NCBI GenBank assembly: GCA_910574205.1
Contig: CAJSYJ010000001.1
Coordinates: 62,001-126,000 of the forward strand
Origin: Bacteroidales bacterium
GTDB taxonomy: Bacteria; Bacteroidota; Bacteroidia; Bacteroidales; Rikenellaceae
DNA length: 64,000 nt
Direction: 5' to 3'
Both the position numbers and the translations under genes were made by a program. Below the pieces are notes generated by a model. That model ran no database searches. It was not told the origin of the DNA and was given only the letters and a program-made list of their open reading frames with translations. This document shows positions 18,348 through 26,924 of the stretch, in pieces. The stretch's first letter is position 1, and each line of letters starts with the position of its first letter.

Positions 18348-18838
18348 ATTGCGATAATCTGCTTTATCTCCTCGAACTCGGCAAAATCGTCTTTCGGCGT
18401 ATTATCCGAAAGCAAAGCCGCCACGCGGCTGCGACTCGACGGAGTCAATCCGAACTCGGTAGCCAGTGCCTTGGCGTTGGCGAGCGCCGATTCCGCAATC
18501 TTGCGCTTGGGGTTGACGACCGTCGCCGTACCGTGTTTCGTCATCACTTCGATGGTGTATCCCTCTTTTTCGGTTTCGCGCATCATATCGTGGTACAGCC
18601 CCATTTCGCGAGCATAAGCGACGAACAGATCCACACCGACAGCATCCAACAGGCATTTGTGGATCAACTCCGTCGCCACGACCTCGAACACCTTTTTCGC
18701 CGTACCTTTCAGACCGGAGCGCGGCAATGCCGCGACGGCGGTACCGGCAGAAACCGCGTCACCGGCCATCCGGCACGGCTGGTCCGTACCCCGTAAGGAT
18801 TTCAACTCATCAGGTATTTTCTTGCGACCTTTCGCCAT
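18344..18838 (-). CDS. P27-family phage terminase small subunit
   Basis: A 164-residue protein with the basic start MAKGRKKIPDELKSLRGT that opens P27-type small terminases. A central KKVFEVVATELIHKCLLDAV helix follows, and the late conserved region has NPKRKIAESALANAKALATE, FGLTPSSRSRV. It recognises packaging-site DNA and loads the large terminase. Intact, and translationally coupled to the broken large subunit. Confidence 0.85.
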   Translation of the reverse strand: MAKGRKKIPDELKSLRGTDQPCRMAGDAVSAGTAVAALPRSGLKGTAKKVFEVVATELIHKCLLDAVGVDLFVAYAREMGLYHDMMRETEKEGYTIEVMTKHGTATVVNPKRKIAESALANAKALATEFGLTPSSRSRVAALLSDNTPKDDFAEFEEIKQIIAI

Positions 18839-18876
18839 TTCAATATTTCATTATCCAATAGAAATTCTATTTATAA

Positions 18877-18908
18877 TTTGCCGATACCGGCAAATATCGC
18901 TATCTTTG
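18877..18908 (+). promoter_or_regulatory. Promoter with palindromic operator upstream of the Fic gene
   Basis: TTTG (18877-18880), a 20-bp spacer and TATCTTTG (18901-18908) match the Bacteroidetes promoter. The -33 element is itself the left arm of a perfect palindrome, TTTGCCG-ATAC-CGGCAAA (18877-18894). A further half-site, TTGCCGATA, lies at about 18931. The Fic protein carries an N-terminal HTH, so self-repression is a reasonable inference. Confidence 0.65.
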
Positions 18909-18948
18909 GCATCAAAATCGGAATCATACTTGCCGATAGACAGAGTTT

Positions 18949-19836
18949 ATGGAGTATATTTCAGTAGTGGCATTCGCCGAGAAATACGGCATTTCGGAGC
19001 GCACAGCGCGTAATTATTGCGCCGAAGGGAAAATCGAGGGTGCATTTCTTACGGGAAAGACATGGAACATTCCCGCCGATGCTGCTTTGCCAGCGCGCAA
19101 ACGTCGCCGCTCGAAACTGTCGCCACTACTTACCGCACTGCGCGAGCAAAAGGCTATGCAGCTCAAAGGCGGCATTTACCACAAGACGCAGATCGATCTG
19201 ACCTACAACTCCAACCACATCGAGGGCAGCCGACTGACGCACGACCAGACGCGTTATATCTTCGAGACGAACACCGTCGGCATCGAGGGCGAAAGCGTCC
19301 GTGTAGACGACATTATCGAAACGACGAACCATTTCCGCTGTATCGACCTCGTTATCGACCGTGCCGAGGAGCGGCTGACCGAGTCGCTGATCAAGGAGCT
19401 GCACACCCTACTCAAATCGGGCACCTCCGACAGCCGCAAGGAATGGTTTGCCGTCGGCGCCTACAAACGTCTGCCCAACGAAGTAGGCGGACAAGAAACG
19501 ACCGCACCCGAACACGTCGGCCGGGAGATGAAAGCGCTCCTTGCCGAATACAATGCCAAGCGGCAAAAATCGTTTGCCGACATTCTCGACCTGCACCAGT
19601 GCTTCGAGACGATCCATCCGTTCCAAGACGGCAACGGACGTGTCGGGCGGCTCGTGATGTTCAAAGAGTGCTTGGCAAACGGCATCGTGCCGTTCATCAT
19701 CACCGACGACCTGAAGATGTTCTACTATCGCGGTTTGCAACGCTGGCCGGAAGTTCGGGAGTATCTGACAGACACCTGCCTGACGGCGCAAGACAACTAC
19801 AAGGCGGTACTCGACTATTTCAAAATCGAATATTGA
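18949..19836 (+). CDS. Fic-domain protein with N-terminal helix-turn-helix
   Basis: A 295-residue protein. Residues 1-45 are a MerR/excisionase-type HTH (SVVAFAEKYGISERTARNYC, then EGAFLTGKTWNIP). Residues ~75-290 are a Fic domain: a (S/T)xxxE(G/N)-like inhibitory element YNSNHIEGSRLTHDQT near residue 90, and the catalytic loop HPFQDGNGRVGRL at ~222, which matches HPFx(D/E)GNGRxGR in full. Fic enzymes transfer AMP or other phosphates to protein side chains. It is the only plus-strand gene within the leftward phage cluster and has its own promoter. Confidence 0.9.
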   Translation: MEYISVVAFAEKYGISERTARNYCAEGKIEGAFLTGKTWNIPADAALPARKRRRSKLSPLLTALREQKAMQLKGGIYHKTQIDLTYNSNHIEGSRLTHDQTRYIFETNTVGIEGESVRVDDIIETTNHFRCIDLVIDRAEERLTESLIKELHTLLKSGTSDSRKEWFAVGAYKRLPNEVGGQETTAPEHVGREMKALLAEYNAKRQKSFADILDLHQCFETIHPFQDGNGRVGRLVMFKECLANGIVPFIITDDLKMFYYRGLQRWPEVREYLTDTCLTAQDNYKAVLDYFKIEY

Positions 19837-19899
19837 TTCCGCTCGATATTTCAAAGAGCATTTTATTCTCGCAATACGTAGTTTCCGTTTCTCTCGATT

Positions 19900-19915
19900 C
19901 TGCACGCGCGTGCAG
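19900..19915. repeat. 16-bp perfect palindrome
   Basis: CTGCACGCGCGTGCAG, a perfect 8+8 palindrome in the 267-bp gap between the convergent fic and recombinase genes. It could be a protein-binding site. No T-run follows, so it is not an obvious terminator. Confidence 0.45.
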
Positions 19916-20103
19916 AAGACTTGGGGCGCGATTGCTTTTCGCAGGGTCCGAAGGATTTTCGACCTCTCCCCGTCTTCGGTCGGGAGCGGACCTCGATCAC
20001 GCAACTCTTTGATACCCACTGTCGGGTTTCAGCGAGTTATGTAAAATCGCAATGTTTTGTCAGTTAAACATATAGCGTAATTCATTAATTCACTGTACTT
20101 CAA

Positions 20104-21039
20104 TCATCGGTGCGGTTTGCCGCCGCTGTTCAATATCGCATCGCCTATGGTCATAGACGGCGAGTGATGGAGCAGTCGTCGCTGCTGCGCCATCTCGATA
20201 TAGATGCGCGTGGTCTTCGTATCGGAGTGTCCCATCATATCCTTGATCGTCTCGATGTCTATGCCCTGTTCGACCATCAGCGCCCCGAACGTATGCCGCA
20301 GCGAATGCGCCGAAATCTTCGGATGCGAGATGCCGATGCGGGCGAGACGTTGTTTGATGATCCGCCCGATCGTCTGCCGCACGAGCCGGTTGTCGCATTG
20401 CGCCTTGTGGGATACGAAGAGCGGAGTACTGCTGTCGAAGTCCCTATCGGCGATATACTCCTCCAGCCACGCGACCGTGTCGGGATGCAGCACGACGATC
20501 TCGTTCTTGTCCGTGCGTCCCTTGCGCTGGATGCGGAGGATCGGCTGCCCCTCGCGTTCGGCGAAGTCGCCGATGTCGATACGCTCCACCTCGCAGGTGC
20601 GAAGCCCGTTGAAGAGCATCAGCGAAATCATCAGTCGGTCGCGGCGGCCGATGGCAGTCGAGGCATCGATGCTGTCCAACAACCGGAACGCCTGCTCCGC
20701 CGTCAGCGGCAGTTTGCTGTACTCCGTATGGCGTTTGCTGCTGCGGATCCCTGCGGCGATATTGTCGTAGTAGCCCTGTCGCTCACAGAAGCCGTAAAAC
20801 AGCTTGAGGATCGTAACGAGGCTGTTCACGGTATAGACGCTCTTGCCTTCGGCTTGCAGCTGCTGTTTGTACTCCAAGACGTGCCGACGCTCCGGAGAAC
20901 GGGTATCGACATCGTGCGCCGACAGCCACCGGAACCACAACGCAATCTTGCGCCGGTAATCCCGTTTGGTGGCGGGAAGTATGTCGCACTCCGAAATCCA
21001 TTCGGAGATGATTTCATTCAGGTTAAGGGTCGTTCGCAT
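20104..21039 (-). CDS. XerD-like tyrosine recombinase
   Basis: A 311-residue integrase with an N-terminal SAM-like DNA-binding domain (residues ~5-90) and a complete catalytic domain: first Arg in NGLRTCEVERIDIGD, Lys in RKGRTDKNE, box II HSLRHTFGALM, His in MGHSDTKTTRIYIEM, and the nucleophile Tyr in the same block. All catalytic residues are present, so it should be active. It lies between HNH and terminase genes of the phage-like element. It may integrate the element, perhaps at tRNA-Asp, or act as an inversion or resolution enzyme. Confidence 0.9.
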   Translation of the reverse strand: MRTTLNLNEIISEWISECDILPATKRDYRRKIALWFRWLSAHDVDTRSPERRHVLEYKQQLQAEGKSVYTVNSLVTILKLFYGFCERQGYYDNIAAGIRSSKRHTEYSKLPLTAEQAFRLLDSIDASTAIGRRDRLMISLMLFNGLRTCEVERIDIGDFAEREGQPILRIQRKGRTDKNEIVVLHPDTVAWLEEYIADRDFDSSTPLFVSHKAQCDNRLVRQTIGRIIKQRLARIGISHPKISAHSLRHTFGALMVEQGIDIETIKDMMGHSDTKTTRIYIEMAQQRRLLHHSPSMTIGDAILNSGGKPHR

Positions 21040-21172
21040 TTCGGTTCATGCCTACTCGAAAAAGGGATGGAATGGGTGCCAACATTGCCCTTGGACTGAT
21101 TGCAAATCACGCATCCGTTCCATTCGGTTCCGATTACATCATAGGCATTCGTTTTAGAGGTTCGACATCGTG

Positions 21173-21472
21173 TTATCTTCGCTCCCGAGCGCTCTTGCGG
21201 TTGTGGCAGGAGTTGCAGAGGGATTGCAGGTTCTGCAAGTCGAGCGGCGCCCCGCCCCGATTGATCGGGACGATGTGGTCGACCATCTGCGCCGGAGTAT
21301 GCCGGTCGCTTTTCAGGCACTCTTCGCACAGCGGTTGCTGCTCCAACTTGACGAGGCGCAGTTTCCGCCATGCAGCGGAACGGTAGAACTCCGTGTTGGC
21401 GTGGCGGCGTCCCGATTGCGGCTTATGCTCCGGCAGCCACGGACGGCGGACGGTACGTTTGAGATGCGGCAT
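21173..21472 (-). CDS. HNH endonuclease
   Basis: The start is set at MPHLKRTVRRPWLP (99 residues) because the longer upstream frame overlaps the preceding gene. The HNH motif is LCEECLKSDRHTPAQMVDHI followed by PINRGGAPLDLQNLQSLC and NSCHNRKS. It has two CxxC-type zinc pairs (CEEC and CNSCH) and the DHI-N-H triad. Phage HNH proteins of this size cooperate with terminase in genome packaging. It ends 133 bases before the recombinase start on the same strand. Confidence 0.88.
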   Translation of the reverse strand: MPHLKRTVRRPWLPEHKPQSGRRHANTEFYRSAAWRKLRLVKLEQQPLCEECLKSDRHTPAQMVDHIVPINRGGAPLDLQNLQSLCNSCHNRKSARERR

Positions 21473-21474
21473 CG

Positions 21475-21750
21475 TCAGAAGATGATTTCGGGGTTCAACG
21501 GCAGGTCGTGATCCTCGGTCTCGAAACCGACGATGCGGATGATCCTCGCATCGGGATAACGTTCGCGAAGCTCGCGCGCGGAGATGCCGTACTTGGCGAA
21601 GTCGGCGGTATAGGCTGCTGGACCGTACTGTTCCGTATTGCGGCGGAGGTTTTCGATTTCGACCTCCGTCCATTTCTCCATCTCGCCGTTATGGGTCACA
21701 TACTTGCGGCGGCCGTCTTCCAAATGATGAATGATTCGTTGCAGTTTCAT
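21475..21750 (-). CDS. Hypothetical protein, 91 residues, phage cluster
   Basis: An acidic/basic soluble protein (MKLQRIIHHLEDGRRKYVTH, WTEVEIENLRRNTEQYGPAA, ARELRERYPDARIIRIVGFE). The stop is 2 bases before the HNH start. The DFAKYGISARELRERYPDA part resembles a short HTH but this is not certain. No family named. Confidence 0.6.
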   Translation of the reverse strand: MKLQRIIHHLEDGRRKYVTHNGEMEKWTEVEIENLRRNTEQYGPAAYTADFAKYGISARELRERYPDARIIRIVGFETEDHDLPLNPEIIF

Positions 21751-21768
21751 ATCGTGTTCTGTTTTTTA

Positions 21769-21931
21769 GAAGTTGTTCAATGCTTTTTGCGAATGAAGAT
21801 TATTAGTTATTTTTTGAGAATATTTATTCGGTTATGTGAGGAGAATGGCGGCTCCCATTTGACGAGCAAAAGCGGATAAATAGACCAAAAAGAGCCATAA
21901 GATTGATTTGTAAAAAGCATTAAACAACTTC
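21769..21931. mobile_element. MITE-like element with 20-bp terminal inverted repeats
   Basis: GAAGTTGTTCAATGCTTTTT (21769-21788) is the reverse complement of AAAAAGCATTAAACAACTTC (21912-21931) except for one base. The 163-bp unit is AT-rich and has no frame of its own. Both ends are flanked by TTA, consistent with a 3-bp target duplication as made by some IS5-group elements. It sits 5 bases beyond the stop codon of the DnaC-like gene. Confidence 0.65.
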
Positions 21932-21936
21932 TTATG

Positions 21937-22572
21937 TCAGCGCAGGCTCTCGCCCTCGAACTTTACCGGACGGCACAAGCGTGTCAGCCGGTCGAAAGTC
22001 CGCTCTCCATAGCGGCCGAGCAGCTGTTCGCGTGTAAGGTTCGTCGAGAGGAACAGCGGACGCAGATAACGTTCGGCAGCGTTGATGACGCGGTTGAAAC
22101 CCTCGTACTTCTCGCCGTAGTCGTTCACGAGCGGCTCGACGCCCAACTCGTCGATAATGGGATAAGCCGTGCGGGTCAGGTAGTCGAGATTCGTCATTTT
22201 CGGGTCGTAGCCGGCTGTCCGCAGAGCAAGTTCATAAGGTTTGGAAAGTTCGTCGGCGTGAATGGCGACCGTCATCCGCTCCTGCATCGCCAGCAATACG
22301 GGAACGACGCCCGTAAGGATGATGCTCTTGCCGCGTCCGCAATCTCCGTAGAGCAACAGTCCGCGCCCTTCGGTCGAGGCCATCCAGTCGATGATCCCGG
22401 CATATTCGGGCAGGTGGCGGTAGCGTACAATCGAAGTATCGACCCTCCGGAAGATTTCGCAGAACAGACCCTCGCAATAGTCCCTGTCGCCCCACGAGAG
22501 GTCGTGCGGCGAACGGGCGACGAGGCGTTTGTCTGCAACCATGCGGTCGATAAGCGATGCGATTCGGTTCAT
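21937..22572 (-). CDS. DnaC/IstB-like AAA+ ATPase (helicase loader type)
   Basis: The start is set at MNRIASLIDRMVADKR (211 residues). Walker A is LLLYGDCGRGKSIIL at residue ~73, Walker B is YPIIDELGVEP at ~138, and sensor 1 is FLSTNLTREQLLGRYG, a signature of DnaC/IstB ATPases. Such phage proteins load the host replicative helicase at the phage origin. It ends at the MITE and lies downstream of a replication-type protein. Confidence 0.82.
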   Translation of the reverse strand: MNRIASLIDRMVADKRLVARSPHDLSWGDRDYCEGLFCEIFRRVDTSIVRYRHLPEYAGIIDWMASTEGRGLLLYGDCGRGKSIILTGVVPVLLAMQERMTVAIHADELSKPYELALRTAGYDPKMTNLDYLTRTAYPIIDELGVEPLVNDYGEKYEGFNRVINAAERYLRPLFLSTNLTREQLLGRYGERTFDRLTRLCRPVKFEGESLR

Positions 22573-22723
22573 ACGGTGTGTCGTTTTTTCGTGTGAAAAT
22601 AGTTTCGTCGGTATTTGCGCAAAGAGGTCATTGTCCCACATTTCATTTGCGGTCGAGTTTTCCCAATAACCGTCGGGTACGTTCGTCGGTCGCTGGATGG
22701 ATGATCTGTCCGGGATGCTGTCC

Positions 22724-23452
22724 TCACGCAGACTGTGCCGGGTGCAACGGGAACAGTCCCGCCCAGTTGTTGGCGATGCTGCGGTCGATGATGGCAGCGG
22801 CAACCGCCGGATCCTCGCCTGAAAGGCTGCGTAGCAGCGACAGACATTTCCTCGCTCCCGACTCGCTGCGATAACTCTCGCGACGAATACGCTTGTACTC
22901 CAGCCATACGGTCATCGGCTCCCGCCACGCTGGTTCGAGCATCGAGAGGAACTGCGCATGGTTCAGACGCGGCATTTCTCTCTTTTTCGCGCAACTTTTT
23001 CTCTCTTCGCCCGCTGAATCCCCTTTTTCTTTTTTGCTTGTTTTTTCTTTTTCAGAAGAATCTCTGTTCAGTCTATGTATGGTTGCAGACAGCATCGCAC
23101 CTTGCAACGCTTCGGACGGATTCGTGTCGGATTGCGTTGCAGTCAGCGTAGTACGTTGCGACGCAAACATCCGCTCGAACGAATGCAGCCGATAAAGCGC
23201 GCTCCGATTGCCGCCTCGTTCCTCCACGGAGATAATACCTCTATCCGTCAAAACCTTACGCATCCGCCAGACGGTCGATCGGTCGAGTTTCGTGCGGCTC
23301 TGCAATACGGAGAACGATACCGCGAATTCGTCGCGCCAGCCGCAGCGGTTCGCCGTGAACATCAAGGCGTACCACAGCACGATGGCATTGGACGGCAGCT
23401 GTTCGGTTTCGAGCCACTCGTTGAAAAGTTTTATCTCCGTGAGGTAGTTCAT
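22724..23452 (-). CDS. Replication-initiator-like winged-helix protein
   Basis: Start MNYLTEIKLFNEWLETEQ (242 residues), coupled to the previous gene by overlap. The N-terminal ~90 residues form a winged helix similar to phage replisome organisers (PSNAIVLWYALMFTANRCGW, LQSRTKLDRSTVWRMRKVLT, DRGIISVEERGG). A Lys/Glu-rich linker follows (residues ~125-155), and a C-terminal helical domain ends in NNWAGLFPLHP. The NNWxGL ending is common in such initiators. It probably binds the element's origin and recruits the DnaC-like protein. Confidence 0.72.
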   Translation of the reverse strand: MNYLTEIKLFNEWLETEQLPSNAIVLWYALMFTANRCGWRDEFAVSFSVLQSRTKLDRSTVWRMRKVLTDRGIISVEERGGNRSALYRLHSFERMFASQRTTLTATQSDTNPSEALQGAMLSATIHRLNRDSSEKEKTSKKEKGDSAGEERKSCAKKREMPRLNHAQFLSMLEPAWREPMTVWLEYKRIRRESYRSESGARKCLSLLRSLSGEDPAVAAAIIDRSIANNWAGLFPLHPAQSA

Positions 23453-23769
23453 CGTCGTCCGAATCTGCCCAATACCCGTTGCAACTCGCTTTGGCGCGGC
23501 TCCGCCGGTCGTGCGACCAGCCCCATGTGCACGAGCAGGTCGATTTTGGGGATTCGGATCCCTCCGTTGGCATGGACCTTTCGGATGCCGTATCGTCGGC
23601 AATCCCGATCCAGTTGCCGCAGCGACTTGCCGATCAGATCGGCAGCCTCCTGACGGGTCATCAGAATCGTTTCGGCCGACTTGTCGTCCATCGTCTTCAA
23701 CTCTTCGACCCGCTGTTGCAGCGAGAAGATGCATCCCTGCATATCTTCGATGATAGCGTCTGATTTCAT
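23449..23769 (-). CDS. Helix-turn-helix DNA-binding protein (excisionase-like)
   Basis: Start MKSDAIIEDMQGCIF (106 residues), chosen over a longer N-terminus that lacks support. A coiled N-terminal helix (residues 10-25) is followed by an HTH with LMTRQEAADLIGKSLRQLDR and a wing GIRIPKIDLLVHMG. It is the first gene of the leftward replication run and overlaps the next by 4 bases. Likely a regulator or excisionase of the element. Confidence 0.7.
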   Translation of the reverse strand: MKSDAIIEDMQGCIFSLQQRVEELKTMDDKSAETILMTRQEAADLIGKSLRQLDRDCRRYGIRKVHANGGIRIPKIDLLVHMGLVARPAEPRQSELQRVLGRFGRR

Positions 23770-23885
23770 AATCTTTCCGTTTCGATTTCCGTGGACAAAG
23801 TTCCGAATAGTCGAAAAATAAAATGCGGGCAGTACCCGCATTACTACCCGCAAGAATATTTCTATTCGTCTGCTATTCAGTATGT

Positions 23886-24488
23886 CTATTTCGCGCTCTT
23901 TTCGATCAGAGCATCGATCAGCCGTTCCAAGAAATCCGTACTCTTCGTCTTGCGGTTCAAAACCTCCTCGCGGATTTTATAGGCATTCGGCAAGGAGACA
24001 TTGAGCGTCTTTTCGGCGAATGCCACCAACACCGAAAACGGAGCGTATTTACCCACGGCATTCAAAATCGGACCGAGATACTCCAAAGCGGAGAGCAACT
24101 CTACCAAATCCCGCTTCGTGAACTCCGAACTCCAAAACAAATCCGGAATATCGTTTTTACGTGGCGGCTGGAACAACGACGGATGCACGACCCGTTCATT
24201 CAAAAGGCTCAACTCCGATTCGACGATTCGTTTGGCTGCTGCGATATAACGGGAAGCAGATACCTCGCCAACGTTCGATTTAACCCGTGTACGCGAAGGA
24301 TACAACATTTCCAACCGTACTTGCGTATGCGTCAAAATCCGAAAAAGCAGTTTATAATCGGTCGTATTGTCGCAGACTTCGATGACCGTGCGGAGAAAAT
24401 CGTCGTAGGCCGATTCCAATTCTTCTCGACGACAAGGACGAGATGCGGATAACAGGTTCATGAACGATATGTCGTTCAGCGGATTCAT
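23886..24488 (-). CDS. RteC-like regulator, copy A
   Basis: A 200-residue helical protein starting [20 protein letters not shown]. The C-terminal third ([20 protein letters not shown], then [40 protein letters not shown]) follows the pattern of the C-terminal domain of RteC, the regulator that triggers excision and transfer of Bacteroides conjugative transposons. It differs from copy B at 28423-29025 by four residues. The start overlaps the stop of the acetyltransferase upstream (ATGA), so it is translated as the last gene of that run. Confidence 0.6.
   Translation of the reverse strand: MNPLNDISFMNLLSASRPCRREELESAYDDFLRTVIEVCDNTTDYKLLFRILTHTQVRLEMLYPSRTRVKSNVGEVSASRYIAAAKRIVESELSLLNERVVHPSLFQPPRKNDIPDLFWSSEFTKRDLVELLSALEYLGPILNAVGKYAPFSVLVAFAEKTLNVSLPNAYKIREEVLNRKTKSTDFLERLIDALIEKSAK
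23889..24488 (-). repeat. 600-bp direct repeat, copy A
   Basis: Nearly identical to 28426-29025 at a constant offset of 4537 bases with no indels and about ten base differences by eye. The match covers the RteC-like coding sequence almost exactly and stops at its start codon and its last codon. Recombination between the copies would delete the intervening cassette. Confidence 0.92.
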
Positions 24489-25129
24489 AAATATCTGCGA
24501 ATATCCGATGAACAACATGCATCCGGTTCTCCATTCGAGATATGCGGAATATTCTCCCGAATTTTATCGATCGACCAATCCCACCATCGCAATCGCAGCA
24601 AGCGGTCGATCGTATCCGCATCGAACCGCTTACGGATCTCGCGTGCAGGCACTCCGCCCACGATCGTATAAGCCGGAACATCTTTCGTCACGACAGCCCG
24701 CGCTCCGATGATCGCGCCGTCGCCGATATGAACGCCAGCCAAGATGACCGCCTCGAATCCGATCCAGACATCGTTGCCGATAACGATATCGCCCTTATCT
24801 TCCCAAGCCGACGCGACATCGGCCCGATCCAGTCCCCATTCCTCGTAAAAGAGAGGGAAAGTATAGGTGGAAAGCGACCGTAGCGAGTGATTGGCACAGT
24901 TGAACAGGAATTTCGCGCCGCAGGCGATCGAACAGAACTTGCCGATAACGAGCCGTTCGCGATGGACCGGATAGTGATACAACACATTGTTCCGCTCGAA
25001 ATCGCACGGGTCATTTACGAAATCGTTGTAAATCGTATAGTCGCCGACCTCGATCGACGGATCGCGGACTACAGCATTCAGATAAACCGTTTGCAGGTCC
25101 CCGGTACGGGGGTATTTTTTTGTCATCAT
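24485..25129 (-). CDS. CatB/Vat-type hexapeptide O-acetyltransferase
   Basis: A 214-residue left-handed beta-helix acetyltransferase. It has [20 protein letters not shown], with the family catalytic His in the [17 protein letters not shown] block. Hexapeptide repeats follow: [38 protein letters not shown], then [18 protein letters not shown]. This is the xenobiotic acetyltransferase group that includes Vat (streptogramin A) and CatB (chloramphenicol) enzymes. The natural substrate cannot be told from sequence. It overlaps the RteC-like gene by 4 bases. Confidence 0.85.
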   Translation of the reverse strand: MMTKKYPRTGDLQTVYLNAVVRDPSIEVGDYTIYNDFVNDPCDFERNNVLYHYPVHRERLVIGKFCSIACGAKFLFNCANHSLRSLSTYTFPLFYEEWGLDRADVASAWEDKGDIVIGNDVWIGFEAVILAGVHIGDGAIIGARAVVTKDVPAYTIVGGVPAREIRKRFDADTIDRLLRLRWWDWSIDKIRENIPHISNGEPDACCSSDIRRYL

Positions 25130-25380
25130 TTGTATTATCGATATAGTAATGCAACCCCTCGCAAGGGGTGCGATCTTGTTGTTTGAATAATCGATTGAAA
25201 ATTCCGGGAGATAGGGGCATAATGAACCGATGCCGAAGAGAGACTCCCCGACACACCCGGAGCAGGATAGTTATATGCAGCGTTGCCACTTCATTGTGAC
25301 ACAAAAGTAGATCAAAAAACCGAAATCCAAAAACTCCGTTTCGATTTATGATCGTCCGCCGCTGCTCTGCATGTATTTGG

Positions 25381-26001
25381 TTATACGGTCAACGTATCGA
25401 TCTCCTTTTGCAAAGCGTTGAGGAAGCGCGCCGCATGGGCGCCGTCCATCTGGGTGTGGTGGAACTGGAACGAGACCGTAAGCGTAGTTTTCAGCCAACG
25501 GCGCCGGTATTTGCCCCAGATCAGGAACGGATTGTTGAATACGCCGCTGTACATACCCACGGCGCCGTCTATTTCATATTGCGCCAGCGCCGAGGTGCCG
25601 ATGACCATGCTATCAGTCAGGTCATGGTTCGCACATGTCTCGGCCACCTGCCGGGTCAAGCGCAAATAGTCGTCGTTGAACTGCCGCAAGTCATTGGAAA
25701 AGGGAATGTCGCACGAGCTGACCTCGCCCCGCCGGTCGGCGACGATGGTATTGACCGCGATTGTATCGTACCGTATCAACTTGTCGCCGACAGGCAACAT
25801 ATAGAACTCCTTGATGCCGCTTGCAGCACGGCCGATGCACCAGCACATCAGCATGTTGAACTTCTGTCCTTTCCGGCGCGAAATCAGAACCAGACGCGAC
25901 ACATCGAGCGTCCGGAAAAACGTCACCATCGGCATGGGCGCCTGCATCCACATCTCAAAGGCATAGGCGCGGGCCGTCTCTTTCGGATTTACTTCTTTCA
26001 T
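25381..26001 (-). CDS. CatA-like O-acetyltransferase
   Basis: A 206-residue protein of the chloramphenicol acetyltransferase fold. The catalytic block is VSFQFHHTQMDGAHAARFLN, matching HHxxxDG. Further family features are FRTLDVSRLV near residue 30, FNMLMCWCIGRAASGIKEF near 50, and a central YSGVFNNPFLIWGKY. It is in the size range of CAT enzymes (~210). Many chromosomal Bacteroidetes members are not proven to confer resistance. Separated by ~250 bases from the Vat-like gene and read in the same direction. Confidence 0.82.
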   Translation of the reverse strand: MKEVNPKETARAYAFEMWMQAPMPMVTFFRTLDVSRLVLISRRKGQKFNMLMCWCIGRAASGIKEFYMLPVGDKLIRYDTIAVNTIVADRRGEVSSCDIPFSNDLRQFNDDYLRLTRQVAETCANHDLTDSMVIGTSALAQYEIDGAVGMYSGVFNNPFLIWGKYRRRWLKTTLTVSFQFHHTQMDGAHAARFLNALQKEIDTLTV

Positions 26002-26068
26002 ACTTTTGTTCTTGAATCAGAAACAAAAGTAGCGGAAGTATTCTGCAAGAAATAGAATGAAAGGGACA

Positions 26069-26905
26069 TTATGCAGGGTCGGTAAATAAATCCGAATAGG
26101 GATACGCCGATTTCGATAAGGATACGGGAGTATGTCCGGTAAATCTCTTGAATTCCCGGATGAAATGCGACTGATCCGCATAGCCGCTCGATAGTGCGAT
26201 CTGCGCATAGTTCCTATCGTCTTGCCGATGCTGCATATACCACAGTGCTTTATGGAACCGGACGATACCGGCGTATGCTTTCGGAGTCATACCGACGAAC
26301 GAATCGAATACCCGTTCGAATTGCTTTTTGCCGAGACAGGCATCCGAGGCCAACTCTGTGACCGAGATCCGTGGCTCGGCGAATATCCGTTTTACGGTCG
26401 CATCGATTCTTCGGAGATTCGTCTCCGCGATACCGTATCGACCGTCCCGGCGGATCGTTGCTGCAAGCTGCGACAATAACCAATGTTCGATGAGACCGAC
26501 ACAGAGCGCATCGTCGCTGCAGTCGAAAATTCGCTCCGCCAATTCGTGCAGACTTCGATTTTCGAGGTCGTACCCCGAAACCTCCCGATTGTAAAGCAGC
26601 GAAACGGGCAGGTGCAAGAATACGCCCATCGACTGGGGACGGAATACGACCACGATCATCTCGGTGTCGCCGTCGGTACAGAGCCGAGCGGGAAAATCGA
26701 CCTGACCGCTTATGGTCAACCTGGCTTGCTCGACGTCGAGTTCAGGAATATAGAGCGGTGTCCGCTTGTGAAAGATGATCTGCGGACAACCGACCGGAAC
26801 GGTCAGAACACTCATCGGCCGATGGCTTCGGAATGCCCAATAGTACCTGATATAAGGCTGTAGCAACTTACACGGCTTGTAGAACTGAAATCCCTCCCGG
26901 TGCAT
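26069..26905 (-). CDS. AraC-family transcriptional regulator
   Basis: The start is set at MHREGFQFYKPCKLLQ (278 residues). The N-terminal ~150 residues form a beta-rich ligand-type domain of the DUF6597 kind (YIRYYWAFRSHRPMSVLTVP). The C-terminal domain holds two HTH motifs, VTELASDACLGKKQFERVFD and IALSSGYADQSHFIREFKRF, ending in TGHTPVSL. It lies 67 bases upstream of the CatA-like gene and may control it. Ligand unknown. Confidence 0.85.
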   Translation of the reverse strand: MHREGFQFYKPCKLLQPYIRYYWAFRSHRPMSVLTVPVGCPQIIFHKRTPLYIPELDVEQARLTISGQVDFPARLCTDGDTEMIVVVFRPQSMGVFLHLPVSLLYNREVSGYDLENRSLHELAERIFDCSDDALCVGLIEHWLLSQLAATIRRDGRYGIAETNLRRIDATVKRIFAEPRISVTELASDACLGKKQFERVFDSFVGMTPKAYAGIVRFHKALWYMQHRQDDRNYAQIALSSGYADQSHFIREFKRFTGHTPVSLSKSAYPYSDLFTDPA

Positions 26906-26924
26906 AAGACGGATACTTTTTCGG

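Noticed and set aside
19017..20012. A 331-residue plus-strand frame overlapping the Fic gene
   Set aside because: The Fic motif lies in the other frame; this one is Arg/His-rich shadow translation.
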